Notes: generated from the letters alone by a model not told the origin. Shown: positions 27,850-37,390, counted from the stretch's first letter. The stretch: 64,000 nt of DNA from Acetobacter suratthaniensis (GCF_017377745.1 NZ_JAFVMG010000007.1:1-64000); one strand, 5' to 3'. Numbers and translations are program-made.

Positions 27850-28413
27850 TTATAACAATTCTGGATCAGGTCTGAAACAGTTCGTGAAAGGGTAGTCAGC
27901 TTCCTTTTCCAAGGATAGCGGATCGTGGTTTTTTCCTGAACTGAACACAGTGAATTCGTAGAGTTCCTCCTGATCGGGGCAGGTCGCATAATGAATGGAC
28001 AGCCAGTGGTTAACCTCCTCCACCGGGGCTGTTGTAACGTCTGCCAGAGGGGCTGCCAGAGGGGTGCTCGGGGGGGCTGGGGCCAGTCCGGCCCGGCGTG
28101 CGGCTGAGCGGATTTTCACGGAAAGGTGATCTGCCTCCGCCCCCTCAAACAGAGCCGCCAGCAAGATTCGGTGCTGTCTTTCGAGGAGAGTGAAGCCGGT
28201 ATGGCGTAGGGAGAGCGGTCGCTTCAGGCGCAGCGCCATCAGCCCGTGATCCAGCTCTTCCATGGCCGTGAGGGACGTGGCCTCCCCCAGCGTAATCAGT
28301 GGCAGCGCCAGAACAGGGGCGGGGAGCCACTCTCCAGATGGGAAAAAGCCCTGTAACGTGCGGAAAAACCGTGTCATTTCGGGAGGAATGGCAAGACCTG
28401 CGATCAGGAACAT
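27850..28413 (-). CDS. Degenerate 2H phosphoesterase / ThpR (2'-5' RNA ligase)-like protein
   Basis: 187 residues from ATG 28413 (MFLIAGLAIPPE). The order of elements follows the RNA 2',3'-cyclic phosphodiesterase family: N-terminal strand FLIAGLAIPPEM, GEWLPAPVLALPLITLGE in place of the usual RW..peNLHLTLRFlGE, central RHTGFTLLERQHRILLAALFEG, SAARRAGLAPAP, and C-terminal YEFTVFSSG...YPF. In a gapless alignment by eye the first HxT is ALP (36-38) and the second is DVT (125-127), so both catalytic His are missing. Function is therefore unclear; it may bind RNA without catalysis. In-frame starts upstream (ATG 28476, TTG 28539) are possible. Divergent from the Bax-inhibitor-like gene. Family assignment is moderate. 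Confidence 0.55.
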   Translation of the reverse strand: MFLIAGLAIPPEMTRFFRTLQGFFPSGEWLPAPVLALPLITLGEATSLTAMEELDHGLMALRLKRPLSLRHTGFTLLERQHRILLAALFEGAEADHLSVKIRSAARRAGLAPAPPSTPLAAPLADVTTAPVEEVNHWLSIHYATCPDQEELYEFTVFSSGKNHDPLSLEKEADYPFTNCFRPDPELL

Positions 28414-28513
28414 GGCAACACCGTGGGGCTGAAAGGGGTTTGCGGTACGGAGTATCGCGCCGGGCGGCGGGGCCATTTCGGCCTTAATGTTATGCCATAC
28501 ACGCTTCCCACCC

Positions 28514-28546
28514 TTGACGTGGGGGAAATGCAACCACAATTATAAT
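28514..28546 (+). promoter_or_regulatory. Candidate promoter of the Bax-inhibitor-like gene
   Basis: A perfect -10 TATAAT (28541-28546) lies 37 bp before the start codon. A TTGACG box (28514-28519) is 21 bp upstream, longer than the usual spacing, so the -35 is uncertain. Confidence 0.4.
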
Positions 28547-28582
28547 TCGACCCGGCAAGTCCGGTATCAAGGAGAGTGCACC

Positions 28583-29359
28583 ATGTCGTTTAGTCGGGAT
28601 TACCGTTCCCCTGCCTCAGCATCGGGATGGAACGCGCAGGCCAGCGTGGATGCCGGACTGCGATCCTATATGCTGCGTGTCTATAACTGGATGGCGTCCG
28701 GTCTGCTGCTGACCGGCATCGTGGCTTATCTGATTGCCAATACGACCCTCAGCGGCCTGTTTTTTCAGCAGGTGATGGTGTCTTCAGGCGCACTGATGTT
28801 GCGGCCGACCCTCCTTGGTGATCTGGCCATGCTGTCGCCGCTGGCGTTCGTGCTGGTGATGTCTTTTGGCATCAACCGCCTTTCGCTTCAGGGTGCACAG
28901 GCTCTGTTCTGGGCGTTTGCCGCTGCTATGGGGGCGAGTCTGGCCAGCATTTTTGCGGTCTATACCGGCACGTCCATCATGCGCGTCTTTCTGGTGACAT
29001 CGTGCATGTTCGCCGCCACTTCGCTGTGGGGTTACACGACCAAGGCCAATCTGGTGCGCTTCAGCTCCTTTCTGATGATGGGCCTGCTGGGCCTGCTCAT
29101 CACCGGGCTGGTCAATCTCTTCCTGCACAGCGCCACAGTCTATTATATTTATAGCGCTGCCGGGGTGCTGATCTTCACCGCCTTCTGTGCGTTCGATGCG
29201 CAGCGTATCCGCATGACCTACATGCAGGTTGCAGCCTATGAAAGCCCGGAGATGATGGGCAAGCGCAGTGTTTATGATGCGCTTAACCTCTATCTGAACT
29301 TCATCAACCTTTTCCAGTTCCTGCTGCAGTTCATGGGCGTGCGGAACTCAGGGGACTGA
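28583..29359 (+). CDS. Bax inhibitor-1 / YccA family membrane protein
   Basis: 258 residues with seven hydrophobic segments after a short polar N-terminus (MSFSRDYRSPAS). BI-1 family features include LRSYMLRVYNWMASGLLLTGIVAYL, SLQGAQALFWAFAAAMGASLASIF, and the acidic C-terminal signature around FCAFDAQRIRMTYMQVAAYESPEMMGKRSVYDALNLYLNFINLFQFLLQF. Start ATG 28583 has AAGGAGAG 7 nt upstream; the frame is open further upstream but lacks similarity. Members act as membrane quality-control partners or calcium/proton leak channels; exact role here unknown. Ends at a clear terminator. Confidence 0.93.
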   Translation: MSFSRDYRSPASASGWNAQASVDAGLRSYMLRVYNWMASGLLLTGIVAYLIANTTLSGLFFQQVMVSSGALMLRPTLLGDLAMLSPLAFVLVMSFGINRLSLQGAQALFWAFAAAMGASLASIFAVYTGTSIMRVFLVTSCMFAATSLWGYTTKANLVRFSSFLMMGLLGLLITGLVNLFLHSATVYYIYSAAGVLIFTAFCAFDAQRIRMTYMQVAAYESPEMMGKRSVYDALNLYLNFINLFQFLLQFMGVRNSGD

Positions 29360-29403
29360 CTCCGCTACCAAACGCACGGCTCTTCCGTAGGAGAGAAGCA
29401 GAC

Positions 29404-29432
29404 AACCCGGCCTTTTGAGGCCGGGTTTTTTT
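29404..29432 (+). terminator. Intrinsic terminator after Bax-inhibitor-like gene
   Basis: AACCCGGCC (29404-29412) pairs with GGCCGGGTT (29419-29427) around a 6-nt loop, followed by a run of T. Confidence 0.92.
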
Positions 29433-29939
29433 GTGCGCCAAGGTATGCCGGAAATGAATGCTGATATGTCCAATCAGAATGGGGAGTGGAGCGGTCCTGA
29501 TGGTGGGCGTGGATGTTGTAACGAAAACGAGAGCGCGGGGGTCTGTTCGGTAATCAGAAAGATAGAGCTAATTTTTGCCATTATCTGATTTCCGGCCTGC
29601 CGGGGTGTCCCCTGATCGAGCGCGTGGGGGCAGACCGCGCCAAAGCCCCGGTCTGCCATAACAGGCGGCAAGGACTTGTGACGAAAGGCAGATGGAACTT
29701 TTCTGACGTTTGAGAATCAGCCTGTAGGGAATAAGGTGCGTCCATGGCGTTGCTGTCATGGTTCGTTCTGCCATGTCGTGTGTCCCGTTGCCTGTCTTTT
29801 GCACGGGCAGGCGGGTTTGTGGCGTGAGTAAGGGCGGAATATGTCCGTGGCGCGGTTTTTCTTGCCGTTGTCAGGCTTCTATGGCAGCAGGGCAAGAGTC
29901 TTATGAGGCTATGTTGATGTCAGAACCAAGAGGCGTGCG
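29433..29939. other. Long non-coding region upstream of cyoA
   Basis: About 500 bp without a convincing gene. It precedes cyoA and should carry the promoter and controls of the oxidase operon. Seven occurrences of CTGAT or its complement ATCAG lie between 29461 and 29720, two of them in the inverted pair AATCAGA (29552-29558) / TCTGATT (29584-29590) around an AT-rich centre. No clear sigma-70 hexamer pair was identified. Confidence 0.6.
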
Positions 29940-30866
29940 ATGAAAAACAAGTTACTGGCGAGACTGGCGCGATTGGGCGGCCTATCGTCAGCGTTGCTGC
30001 TTGCGGGGTGTGAACTGGACGTTCTCGACCCGAAAGGCCCGGTGGGCGAGGGCGTTAAGTCCTTGATCACCACCTCCGTGATCGCGATGCTGATTGTTGT
30101 GGTGCCGACGATTATTCTGTCACTCGTGTTTGCCTGGCACTACCGCCAGTCCAACACCAGCGCGGAATACCTGCCGAAATGGAGCCACTCCAACAAGATT
30201 GAAGTGGTGATCTGGGGCGTTCCGTCCCTTATTATCCTGTTCCTGGCAGTGATCACCTATCAGACCTGTCACTCCCTCGATCCCTATAAGCCGCTTGAGG
30301 CTGAAGCCAACACCAAGCCTCTGCACGTGCAGGTGGTGGCGCTGGATTGGAAGTGGCTGTTTATCTATCCGGAGCAAGGGATTGCCACGGTCAACCAGCT
30401 GGCCATGCCGGTCAACACCCCGGTTGATTTTGACATCACTTCTGACTCCGTCATGAACTCGTTCTTCATCCCACGCCTTGGTTCCATGATTTACGCGATG
30501 GCGGGCATGCAGACCCAGCTTCACCTGATGGCCAGCGAGCCGGGTGACTTTGCTGGTGAATCCGCCAACTACAGCGGTCGCGGTTTCTCTGACATGCGGT
30601 TCCACGCCCTGGCGATGGGTAATGATGAATTCAACGCCTGGGTCGAGAAGGTTCGTTCTTCCTCTGAAGAGCTGGATGGACAGACCTACCCGAAACTGGC
30701 AGCGCCCAGCGAGGCGAACCCTGTCGAATATTTCGCGCACGTTGAACCCGGCATGTTCAACACGATCGTTGCCAAATACAACAACGGCATGATCATGGAC
30801 AAAAGCACCGGCAAGATGATCCAGGTGCAGCAGTCCGCGATGTCCGACATGAATATGAAGGAATAG
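29940..30866 (+). CDS. cyoA: Ubiquinol oxidase subunit II (CyoA/CyaB type)
   Basis: Lipoprotein subunit of a haem-copper quinol oxidase. Lipobox LLLAGC gives Cys24. Two membrane helices (about residues 40-65 and 88-108) precede a periplasmic cupredoxin domain with [56 protein letters not shown]. The Cu-A ligands of cytochrome c oxidases (Cys pair and His) are absent, which marks a quinol rather than cytochrome c oxidase. 308 residues. First gene of cyoABCD; in Acetobacter the equivalent operon has been called cya and encodes cytochrome ba or bo depending on haem. Confidence 0.96.
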   Translation: MKNKLLARLARLGGLSSALLLAGCELDVLDPKGPVGEGVKSLITTSVIAMLIVVVPTIILSLVFAWHYRQSNTSAEYLPKWSHSNKIEVVIWGVPSLIILFLAVITYQTCHSLDPYKPLEAEANTKPLHVQVVALDWKWLFIYPEQGIATVNQLAMPVNTPVDFDITSDSVMNSFFIPRLGSMIYAMAGMQTQLHLMASEPGDFAGESANYSGRGFSDMRFHALAMGNDEFNAWVEKVRSSSEELDGQTYPKLAAPSEANPVEYFAHVEPGMFNTIVAKYNNGMIMDKSTGKMIQVQQSAMSDMNMKE

Positions 30867-30871
30867 GATTT

Positions 30872-32863
30872 ATGCTCGGGAGACTCTCGTTCTCGGCGCT
30901 TCCGCTGGATGTGCCAATCGTTGTGGGAACATTTATCGGCGTCTGCATCATCGGTATCGCGGTGCTGGGGCTGATTACCTATTACGGTAAATGGGGCTAT
31001 TTGTGGAAAGAGTGGTTTACTTCGGTTGACCACAAGCGTCTGGCTGTCATGTACATCGTACTGGCGCTGGTAGCTCTGGCCCGCGGTTTCGCGGATGCCA
31101 TCATGATGCGTACCCAGCTTGCGCTGGCCTATGCCGGTAACCCCGGCTACCTGCCGCCGCATCACTACGACCAGATCTTTTCGGCCCACGGCACGATCAT
31201 GATCTTCTTCCTGGCCATGGCATTCATGACCGGTCTGTTCAACTTCATCGTGCCGCTGCAGATCGGCGCACGTGACGTGGCCTTTCCGTTCCTGAACAAC
31301 CTGAGCTTCTGGATGACGGCTGCTGCATTCATTCTGGTGAACGTCTCCCTGTTCATCGGTGAGTTCTCGCAGTGCGGCTGGCTGGCTTACCCGCCTCTGT
31401 CCGAGACGCAGTTCAGCCCCGGTGTTGGCGTTGACTACTATATCTGGGCAATCCAGATCTCTGGTGTCGGCACGCTGCTGACCGGCGTGAACTTCTTCGT
31501 CACGATCGTGAAGATGCGCGCTCCGGGCATGAGCTGGATGAAAATGCCGGTGTTCACCTGGACGGCTTTCTGCTCTTCCATCCTGATCATGGTGTCGTTC
31601 CCCGTGCTGACCGTTGCGGTGGCCCTGCTGGGTCTTGACCGTTACTTCGGTATGCACTTCTTCACCAATGATGGTGGCGGCAACCAGATGATGTACCTGA
31701 ACCTGATCTGGGCTTGGGGCCATCCTGAAGTTTATATTCTTGTTATTCCTGCCTTTGGTGTCTTCTCCGAAGTTGTGCCTGCTTTCTCTGGCAAGCCCCT
31801 GTTCGGTTACAACACCATGGTTTACGCGACCTGCTCCATCATGGTGCTGTCCTTCCTCGTGTGGGCGCATCACTTCTTCACGATGGGCGCTGGCCCGGAC
31901 GTTAATGCTTTCTTCGGCATTGCGACCATGATCATCTCGATCCCGACTGGTGTTAAGCTCTTCAACTGGCTGTTCACCATGTATAAGGGCCGTATCCGCT
32001 TCCATGCCTGCATGTACTGGGCGGTTGGCTTTATGGTCACCTTCACCATCGGTGGTATGACCGGTGTTATGATGGCGATCCCGGGTTCCGACTTCGTGCT
32101 GCATAACAGCCTGTTCCTGATTGCCCACTTCCATAACGTGATTATCGGCGGTGTGTATTTCGGTTACATCTGCGGTATGAACTTCTGGGCTCCCAAGGTT
32201 CTGGGCTTCAAACTGAACGAAGCATGGAGCAAGCGGGCGTTCTGGCTCTGGCTGGTTGGCTTCTACTTCGCGTTCATGCCGCTGTATGTCCTCGGCTTCG
32301 AAGGCATGACCCGTCGTATGAACCACTATGACAACCCGGCCTGGTATCCTTGGATGCTGGTTGCTGAAGTTGGCGCGGTTCTGATCCTGCTTGGCATCGC
32401 CTGCCAGCTGATCCAGCTCTACGTCTCCATCCGTGACTGCAACCTGCCGGAAAACCGCGACGTTTCGGGCGACCCCTGGAATGGCCGTACGCTGGAATGG
32501 TCCACGTCTTCGCCGCCGCCTGTGTATAACTTTGCCATTGTCCCGCATGTGCATTCGATCGATGCGTTCATGCACGACAAGGAAAACGGCATTGATACGC
32601 GTCAGGCTGGTGCTCAGTATCAGGCGATCCATATGCCCAAGAACACGGTGGCAGGTGTTGCCGCTGGTCTGTTCGCTCTGATCTTCGGCTTTGCCGCGGT
32701 GTGGTATATCTGGTGGCTCGCAGTGGTCGGTCTGGTTGGCGTAATTGCCACCGTGATTGCCCGCAGCGCGAACAAGGATGTGGATTTCTACATTCCCGCC
32801 GAAGAGGTTGCCCGCATCGAAAACGAGCACACCCGTAAACTGATGGCACAGGCAGCTGAATAA
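30872..32863 (+). CDS. cyoB: Ubiquinol oxidase subunit I (CyoB/CyaA type)
   Basis: Catalytic subunit holding the low-spin haem and the haem-copper centre, 663 residues with about 15 helices. Visible ligands: low-spin haem His in [15 protein letters not shown]; Cu-B His and the His-Tyr crosslink in [17 protein letters not shown]; the Cu-B His pair in [11 protein letters not shown]; and the haem-ligating His residues in [17 protein letters not shown]. These define a type A haem-copper oxidase that pumps protons. It begins 5 bp after cyoA. Whether haem O or haem A is inserted cannot be read from the protein, but ctaA is present in this window. Confidence 0.98.
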   Translation: MLGRLSFSALPLDVPIVVGTFIGVCIIGIAVLGLITYYGKWGYLWKEWFTSVDHKRLAVMYIVLALVALARGFADAIMMRTQLALAYAGNPGYLPPHHYDQIFSAHGTIMIFFLAMAFMTGLFNFIVPLQIGARDVAFPFLNNLSFWMTAAAFILVNVSLFIGEFSQCGWLAYPPLSETQFSPGVGVDYYIWAIQISGVGTLLTGVNFFVTIVKMRAPGMSWMKMPVFTWTAFCSSILIMVSFPVLTVAVALLGLDRYFGMHFFTNDGGGNQMMYLNLIWAWGHPEVYILVIPAFGVFSEVVPAFSGKPLFGYNTMVYATCSIMVLSFLVWAHHFFTMGAGPDVNAFFGIATMIISIPTGVKLFNWLFTMYKGRIRFHACMYWAVGFMVTFTIGGMTGVMMAIPGSDFVLHNSLFLIAHFHNVIIGGVYFGYICGMNFWAPKVLGFKLNEAWSKRAFWLWLVGFYFAFMPLYVLGFEGMTRRMNHYDNPAWYPWMLVAEVGAVLILLGIACQLIQLYVSIRDCNLPENRDVSGDPWNGRTLEWSTSSPPPVYNFAIVPHVHSIDAFMHDKENGIDTRQAGAQYQAIHMPKNTVAGVAAGLFALIFGFAAVWYIWWLAVVGLVGVIATVIARSANKDVDFYIPAEEVARIENEHTRKLMAQAAE

Positions 32864-33468
32864 TGGCACACGATACAACTGTTCAGACCGCGGGCCACGA
32901 CGAACACCATCACGAATCTCCGGTGGTGTTCGGGTTCTGGGTCTATCTGATGACGGACTGCATTATTTTCGGCTCGCTTTTTGCCGTCTTTGCAGTCCTG
33001 CGGAATCAGTTCAATGGCGGCCCGACCGGCCATGAACTGTTCGAGTTCGGTGGGCTTGGGCTGGAAACAGCCCTGCTCCTCGTCTCTTCCATCACCTACG
33101 GGTTTGGCATGATTGCCGCCCACAAGAACCAGATCAGTCAGGTTATTCTGTGGCTTGGTGTCACGTTCCTGCTGGGCCTGGGCTTTGTGGGTCTGGAAGT
33201 GCGTGAATTCGCACACATGATTGCCGAAGGGGCTGGCCCGGATCGCAGCGCGTTCCTGTCTGCCTTCTTCACGCTGGTTTCCACTCACGGTCTGCATGTA
33301 ACATGCGGCCTGATCTGGATCCTGACGCTGATGGTTCAGCTGATGGGCACGACCGAGATCCCTGAGCGCATGATGAACAAGCTCACCTGCCTGAGCCTGT
33401 TCTGGCACTTCCTGGATATCGTGTGGATCTGCGTTTTCTCCTATGTCTATCTGGCGAGCATGATCTGA
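32863..33468 (+). CDS. cyoC: Ubiquinol oxidase subunit III
   Basis: 201 residues, five hydrophobic helices, of the COX3/CyoC family (FGFWVYLMTDCIIFGSLFAVFAVL, STHGLHVTCGLIWI, FWHFLDIVWICVFSYVYL). The start overlaps the cyoB stop by one base (TAATG), implying translational coupling. An N-terminal His-rich patch (HDEHHHES) is common in CyoC. Confidence 0.96.
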   Translation: MAHDTTVQTAGHDEHHHESPVVFGFWVYLMTDCIIFGSLFAVFAVLRNQFNGGPTGHELFEFGGLGLETALLLVSSITYGFGMIAAHKNQISQVILWLGVTFLLGLGFVGLEVREFAHMIAEGAGPDRSAFLSAFFTLVSTHGLHVTCGLIWILTLMVQLMGTTEIPERMMNKLTCLSLFWHFLDIVWICVFSYVYLASMI

Positions 33469-33797
33469 TGAGCACACAAACAAACTCCTCCGGCGAAAGC
33501 CACGGCAGCGTGTCATCGTACCTGATCGGTTTCGTTCTCGCTGTTGTCCTTACGGTTCTGTCGTTCCTTGTGGTTTCGACCCACAGCCTGTCCCCCACGG
33601 GCACGCTGGCGGCTCTGTCGATGCTGGCTCTGGTTCAGGTTCTGGTGCATCTGCACTACTTCCTGCACATGGGCGGCTCTTCCGAGCAGCGCTGGAACAA
33701 CATCTGCTTCGTGTTTACCGTCGCTTTCGTGACCATCCTGATCGTGGGCACGGTGTTCATCATGACGAACACCACCATGCACATGATGTCACGTTGA
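33468..33797 (+). CDS. cyoD: Ubiquinol oxidase subunit IV
   Basis: 109 residues with three membrane helices and the CyoD pattern YLIGFVLAVVLTVLSF, LVQVLVHLHYFLHMGGSSEQRWN. ATG overlaps the cyoC stop by one base (TGATG), so translation is coupled. Last gene of the operon, followed by a very strong terminator. No cyoE (haem O synthase) follows, unlike in enterobacterial operons. Confidence 0.95.
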   Translation: MSTQTNSSGESHGSVSSYLIGFVLAVVLTVLSFLVVSTHSLSPTGTLAALSMLALVQVLVHLHYFLHMGGSSEQRWNNICFVFTVAFVTILIVGTVFIMTNTTMHMMSR

Positions 33798-33847
33798 TCA
33801 GGCTTTTAGCCTGATCCCCCTTTACGAAGGGTGATGTGAACATGGCG

Positions 33848-33881
33848 AAACCCCCGGGGTCTTATGACCCCGGGGGTTTTT
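33848..33881. terminator. Intrinsic terminator after cyoD
   Basis: AAACCCCCGGGGTC (33848-33861) pairs perfectly with GACCCCGGGGGTTT (33866-33879) with a 4-nt loop and a T tract. Confidence 0.93.
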
Positions 33882-34044
33882 GCGTATGGGGCTGTTTCTG
33901 ACGGGTTTCGGCCCTTCGGCCGTTGTCAGCCGATGCTTTCTGTTACAGTCGGTGGCTGTGGCTGTGGCTGTGGCTGTGGCTGTGGCTGTGGCTGTGGCTG
34001 TGGCTGTGGCTGTGCAGCAATGGCAGGGGCGCTACGATGGACAA
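33882..34044. other. Non-coding spacer between two terminators, with microsatellite
   Basis: No credible gene. Frames across the microsatellite give only Val-Ala, Cys-Gly, Leu-Trp or Ser-His dipeptide repeats. The stretch lies between the cyoD terminator and the fdxA terminator. Confidence 0.65.
33952..34011. repeat. Hexanucleotide microsatellite, 10 perfect copies of GTGGCT
   Basis: Ten uninterrupted copies of GTGGCT (60 bp) in the intergenic space between the cyo operon and fdxA. Such arrays are prone to slippage; copy number is likely to vary between strains. Confidence 0.97.
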
Positions 34045-34078
34045 AAAAATGGCGCCGGGGGAAACCGGCGCCATTTTT
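34045..34078. terminator. Bidirectional intrinsic terminator downstream of fdxA
   Basis: AAAAATGGCGCCGG (34045-34058) pairs perfectly with CCGGCGCCATTTTT (34065-34078), 6-nt loop. It can stop fdxA transcription (minus) and any read-through from cyoD (plus). Confidence 0.92.
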
Positions 34079-34168
34079 GATATCTGTCTGGGCTTGTGGC
34101 CACCCCCGAAGGGCTGACTGCCTCCGTTGCCCATGCGCCCCACGAACGGAGCGGTATGGGCCGGGTGC

Positions 34169-34501
34169 TTAGCCTTTCTGCGGTTCGGGAGAAAGAAGGT
34201 CGGCCTTGTTGGGCTTGTCCTTCCATTCTTCCGCATCGGCGGGCGGGGTGCCCTTGCGGGTGATGTTGGGCCACAGGCCAGCATATTTGGAGTTGACTTC
34301 AGCCCATGCGGCGGAGCGGTCATCGCTATCGGGGAAAATGGCCTCAGCGGGGCATTCCGGTTCGCACACGCCGCAGTCAATGCACTCATCCGGGTTGATA
34401 ACCAGAAAGTTTTCACCGGCGTAGAAGCAGTCAACGGGGCAGACTTCCACACAGTCCATGAATTTGCAGCGGATGCAGTTTTCAGTGACCACGTAGGTCA
34501 T
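34169..34501 (-). CDS. fdxA: Ferredoxin FdxA, seven-iron [3Fe-4S][4Fe-4S] type
   Basis: 110-residue low-potential electron carrier. The N-terminal cluster region reads [22 protein letters not shown] and the second [19 protein letters not shown], matching the Azotobacter FdI-type family with a C-terminal extension. ATG 34501 (MTYVVTENC) is chosen because GGAG lies 6 nt upstream; an ATG two codons earlier (34507) directly abuts that GGAG. It lies 165 bp downstream of the SUV3-like helicase on the same strand. In many Alphaproteobacteria an S4-domain gene and carD accompany this pair; neither is seen here. Confidence 0.95.
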   Translation of the reverse strand: MTYVVTENCIRCKFMDCVEVCPVDCFYAGENFLVINPDECIDCGVCEPECPAEAIFPDSDDRSAAWAEVNSKYAGLWPNITRKGTPPADAEEWKDKPNKADLLSPEPQKG

Positions 34502-34665
34502 TGCCATCTCCGAATATATCTGGCGGCCGTGCCATGCACGCCGGTTGGGGTCAGATGACCGGCGCAGGGGCCATGTCACCAAGGAAGGCGCAGATATGGG
34601 GGGGTTTTTGTCTGATGGCAACCCGTGAGCGGTATGCCTGTCCCAGCCCCGAAAGCAGGGCAGGC

Positions 34666-37275
34666 TTACAGCCGCTCTCGCAGTCTTGCAAGTGCTGCAA
34701 AAGGCCCGCTGGCCATCCGGGGGGAAAGGGGGGCGTTTTTCTGGGGGCGCGCTGGTTTTCCGCCGGGTTTCCTTGTGTGTGCGGCGGGGAGTATCAGCAG
34801 AGGGGCCGGGGGGCCGGGCTGACCATCAGGCAAAGGTGTTGGTGGATACAGGCGTATGCCTAAGGCGCGCAGCAGCACGGGCAGGTTTTTTTTCGCAACC
34901 CCCAGTCGGGATGCCAGATTGGGCGGAGCGGGCTTGGCGCCCTTGCGTGTAAGCGACTCCATATCGGTGCGAATATCGGCCACACGGTCGAGTCGTACGA
35001 GGGTCTGCGCAGCAAAGAGCCAGCCGAGGCTGAGATAGGCCGCCGTGTCTGCGCCGTTGGGCGGGAGCGGACAGGGGAGGGAAACCGCCCCCGGCGGGGG
35101 GAGCGCGGGAAGGGTCGTTTGCTGATGGATGCCCAGTAGCAGGCGGCGCAGGGCCATGGAGGCTGGGCGCAGCAGCCGGGTGCAGAGCAGTACGCCCTGT
35201 GTGTGCTGGATATGCAGGCGGGCCAGCAGTTTTTTTTCCGCACTGGATAAAGGCGGCAGCAGAGGGCAGGGGGCGACACCCCCATGCTCCATCAGGCTGT
35301 GTACAAGCCCGCGAGGCAAAGGGTGGGCCTGTACGGCGGTTTCGGCCCGGTACAGGGGGGCAAGTTCGCGCCGGATCAGAGCGGTAAGGAAGTGACCTAG
35401 CCGAGCGCGGATTTTCTCTTTTTGCGCCGCATCAAGAAACTCGGCGTCTCTTACGGTTATATCGGGCAGCAGGACGGACAGGCCGGGGCGCAGCCGGGCA
35501 ATGACCTCGCCCTGCCAGCTCAGTGTGCCGGTTTCGGTCTCCAGCGCCAGTTCGCTGTCATCGGCCTGCATGAAGCGTGCGACAAGATGGGGCATTTCCG
35601 TGCGCGCTGCCCGGCGTGCCGCGCGCAGGATCAGCGGTTGGTCCATGCGGGCGGCCTCGGCATCCGGGGCGAAAGAAAAGCCGCGCATATGGCCCACGGC
35701 ATGGCCTTCCACAATGATCTCGCCCGAGCGGCTCATGGCCGAAAGTAGGGGTTTGCCGTCTGCTTCTTCCAGCCTGCGGGCCAGACTGGCGGCCCGGCGG
35801 TCTACAAAGCGGGCGGTCAGGCGCTCATGCAGGGCATCGGACAGGGTGTCTTCAAGCTGGCGGGTATGGCGCTGCCAGTGGGCGGCGTTTTCAACCCAGT
35901 CGCTTCGGGCAGAAACATAAGACCAGATTCGGATCCCCATCAGCCGCTGCATGAGGGTGTCAATATCGCCCTCGGTGCTGTCCATGCCTTTCAGGCGTGC
36001 GCCCAGCCAATCCGAAGGCAGGTGGCGCTTGTGCGCAAGCAGGGTAAAGATTTGTGCGCATTGGCGAATATGGCTGTCCTCGCCCAGTTTGCGGAAATCA
36101 GGAATCTGACAGACTTCCCATAACAGCCGCACCAGATGTGGCGTGTTGGCCAGCGCCTTTATGCTGGCATCCTGCATGAAGGCGTGCAGGCACAGCAGAT
36201 CTGCCGCTGGTTCCGCCGGGCGCAGGCAGCGCGCGGGTGGTTTGCGACACAGGCTGGTCTGCAAACCCGCCAGAGAGGAAAAATCCAGTGCGCTGTTACG
36301 CCACCACAGGCTGTGCAGGGGTTCGAAACGGTGCTCCTCCACCGCTTCCACCAAGGTTTCACTTAACGGTGGGCAGGTGCCGGTGGTGCCAAATGTGCCA
36401 TCGCGCGCACCGCGGCCAGCACGCCCGGCAATCTGGGCTATTTCGGCGGCACTCAGCAGGCGGTGGCGCTGCCCGTCAAACTTGGACAGGCCTGCAAAGG
36501 CAACATGGTGAATATCCATGTTCAGCCCCATGCCGATCGCGTCTGTGGCCACAAGGTAGTCTACTTCGCGGTTCTGGTAGAGGGCCACCTGTGCGTTGCG
36601 CGTGCGGGGGGAAAGCTGCCCCATAACCACCGCGCATCCACCGCGCTTGCGGCGGATCAGCTCGGCAATGGCATAGACCTCAGCCACGGAAAACGCGACG
36701 ATGGCCGAACGGGGCGGCAGGCGTGACAGCCGGTTGTGCCCAACGCCCGAGAGGGCCGACAGGCGCGGGCGGGTGTCTATTTCAATATGCGGGATGAGCG
36801 TTTTCAGCAGCGGGGCGATGGTGTCCGCCCCCAGAAACAGCGTTTCTGCCGCACCGCGTGCGTTCAGGAGCCGGTCTGTGAAGATATGCCCGCGCTCGGG
36901 GTCTGCGCAGAGCTGGATTTCATCCACGGCTACAAAGTCAACGGGTTGCTTACCCGGCATGGGCGTTGTGGGCATGGCCTCGACCGTGCACGAAAACCAG
37001 CGTGCATGAGGGGGTATGATTTTTTCCTCCCCCGTGATGAGGGCAACAGCGCGTACGCCCTTGGCCTGCACCATACGTTCGTAATTCTCGCGTGCCAGCA
37101 GCCGGAGCGGAAAGCCGATAATACCGGAGTCGTGCGCAAGCATGCGCTCAAGGGCCAGATGGGTTTTGCCTGTATTGGTGGGGCCGAGAATGGCCCGTAT
37201 ACATGCCCCTTCCGGTGCGGGCCGGGCCGGGCTGGGTTCTGGCGGGGCGGCGGGCGGGCGGGCGGAAACCTTCAT
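34666..37275 (-). CDS. SUV3-like (mitochondrial degradosome-type) superfamily 2 helicase
   Basis: 869 residues from ATG 37275 ([16 protein letters not shown]). Helicase core: Walker [16 protein letters not shown] (about residue 35), Walker [10 protein letters not shown], motif V region [23 protein letters not shown] and motif [18 protein letters not shown]. The NTGKT and DEIQ forms are typical of SUV3 rather than DEAD-box enzymes. Its long C-terminal half (about 450 residues) is specific to alphaproteobacterial homologues and ends in [12 protein letters not shown]. Likely an RNA or RNA/DNA helicase; physiological substrate not known. A second homologue lies at 48063-50426. Divergent from the aminopeptidase gene. 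Start is somewhat uncertain because no clear ribosome-binding site precedes it. Confidence 0.9.
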   Translation of the reverse strand: MKVSARPPAAPPEPSPARPAPEGACIRAILGPTNTGKTHLALERMLAHDSGIIGFPLRLLARENYERMVQAKGVRAVALITGEEKIIPPHARWFSCTVEAMPTTPMPGKQPVDFVAVDEIQLCADPERGHIFTDRLLNARGAAETLFLGADTIAPLLKTLIPHIEIDTRPRLSALSGVGHNRLSRLPPRSAIVAFSVAEVYAIAELIRRKRGGCAVVMGQLSPRTRNAQVALYQNREVDYLVATDAIGMGLNMDIHHVAFAGLSKFDGQRHRLLSAAEIAQIAGRAGRGARDGTFGTTGTCPPLSETLVEAVEEHRFEPLHSLWWRNSALDFSSLAGLQTSLCRKPPARCLRPAEPAADLLCLHAFMQDASIKALANTPHLVRLLWEVCQIPDFRKLGEDSHIRQCAQIFTLLAHKRHLPSDWLGARLKGMDSTEGDIDTLMQRLMGIRIWSYVSARSDWVENAAHWQRHTRQLEDTLSDALHERLTARFVDRRAASLARRLEEADGKPLLSAMSRSGEIIVEGHAVGHMRGFSFAPDAEAARMDQPLILRAARRAARTEMPHLVARFMQADDSELALETETGTLSWQGEVIARLRPGLSVLLPDITVRDAEFLDAAQKEKIRARLGHFLTALIRRELAPLYRAETAVQAHPLPRGLVHSLMEHGGVAPCPLLPPLSSAEKKLLARLHIQHTQGVLLCTRLLRPASMALRRLLLGIHQQTTLPALPPPGAVSLPCPLPPNGADTAAYLSLGWLFAAQTLVRLDRVADIRTDMESLTRKGAKPAPPNLASRLGVAKKNLPVLLRALGIRLYPPTPLPDGQPGPPAPLLILPAAHTRKPGGKPARPQKNAPLSPRMASGPFAALARLRERL

Positions 37276-37390
37276 GGCGTCATGCTCGGTCGGCGCGGGT
37301 ATAAAATCAAGCACCGGGAAGGAATTTTCCCTCCCGTTGCATCCGCATCCCGGCTGGCGCAGTCTTGGCGCGAAAAGAAGGAGAGAACAC

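Noticed and set aside
29474-29895. Small open frames on the minus strand upstream of cyoA
   Set aside because: Short, mutually overlapping, without ribosome-binding sites or recognisable features.
30686-32878. 730-codon open frame antisense to cyoA-cyoB
   Set aside because: It is the mirror of highly biased coding sequence; the translation is His/Arg/Gln-rich with no domain, and the plus strand encodes a complete oxidase subunit with all haem ligands.
33880-34452. Frames running through the GTGGCT repeat (Val-Ala, Leu-Trp, Cys-Gly or Ser-His repeats)
   Set aside because: Openness results only from the repeat lacking stops; they cross terminators and, on the minus strand, overlap fdxA in the wrong frame.
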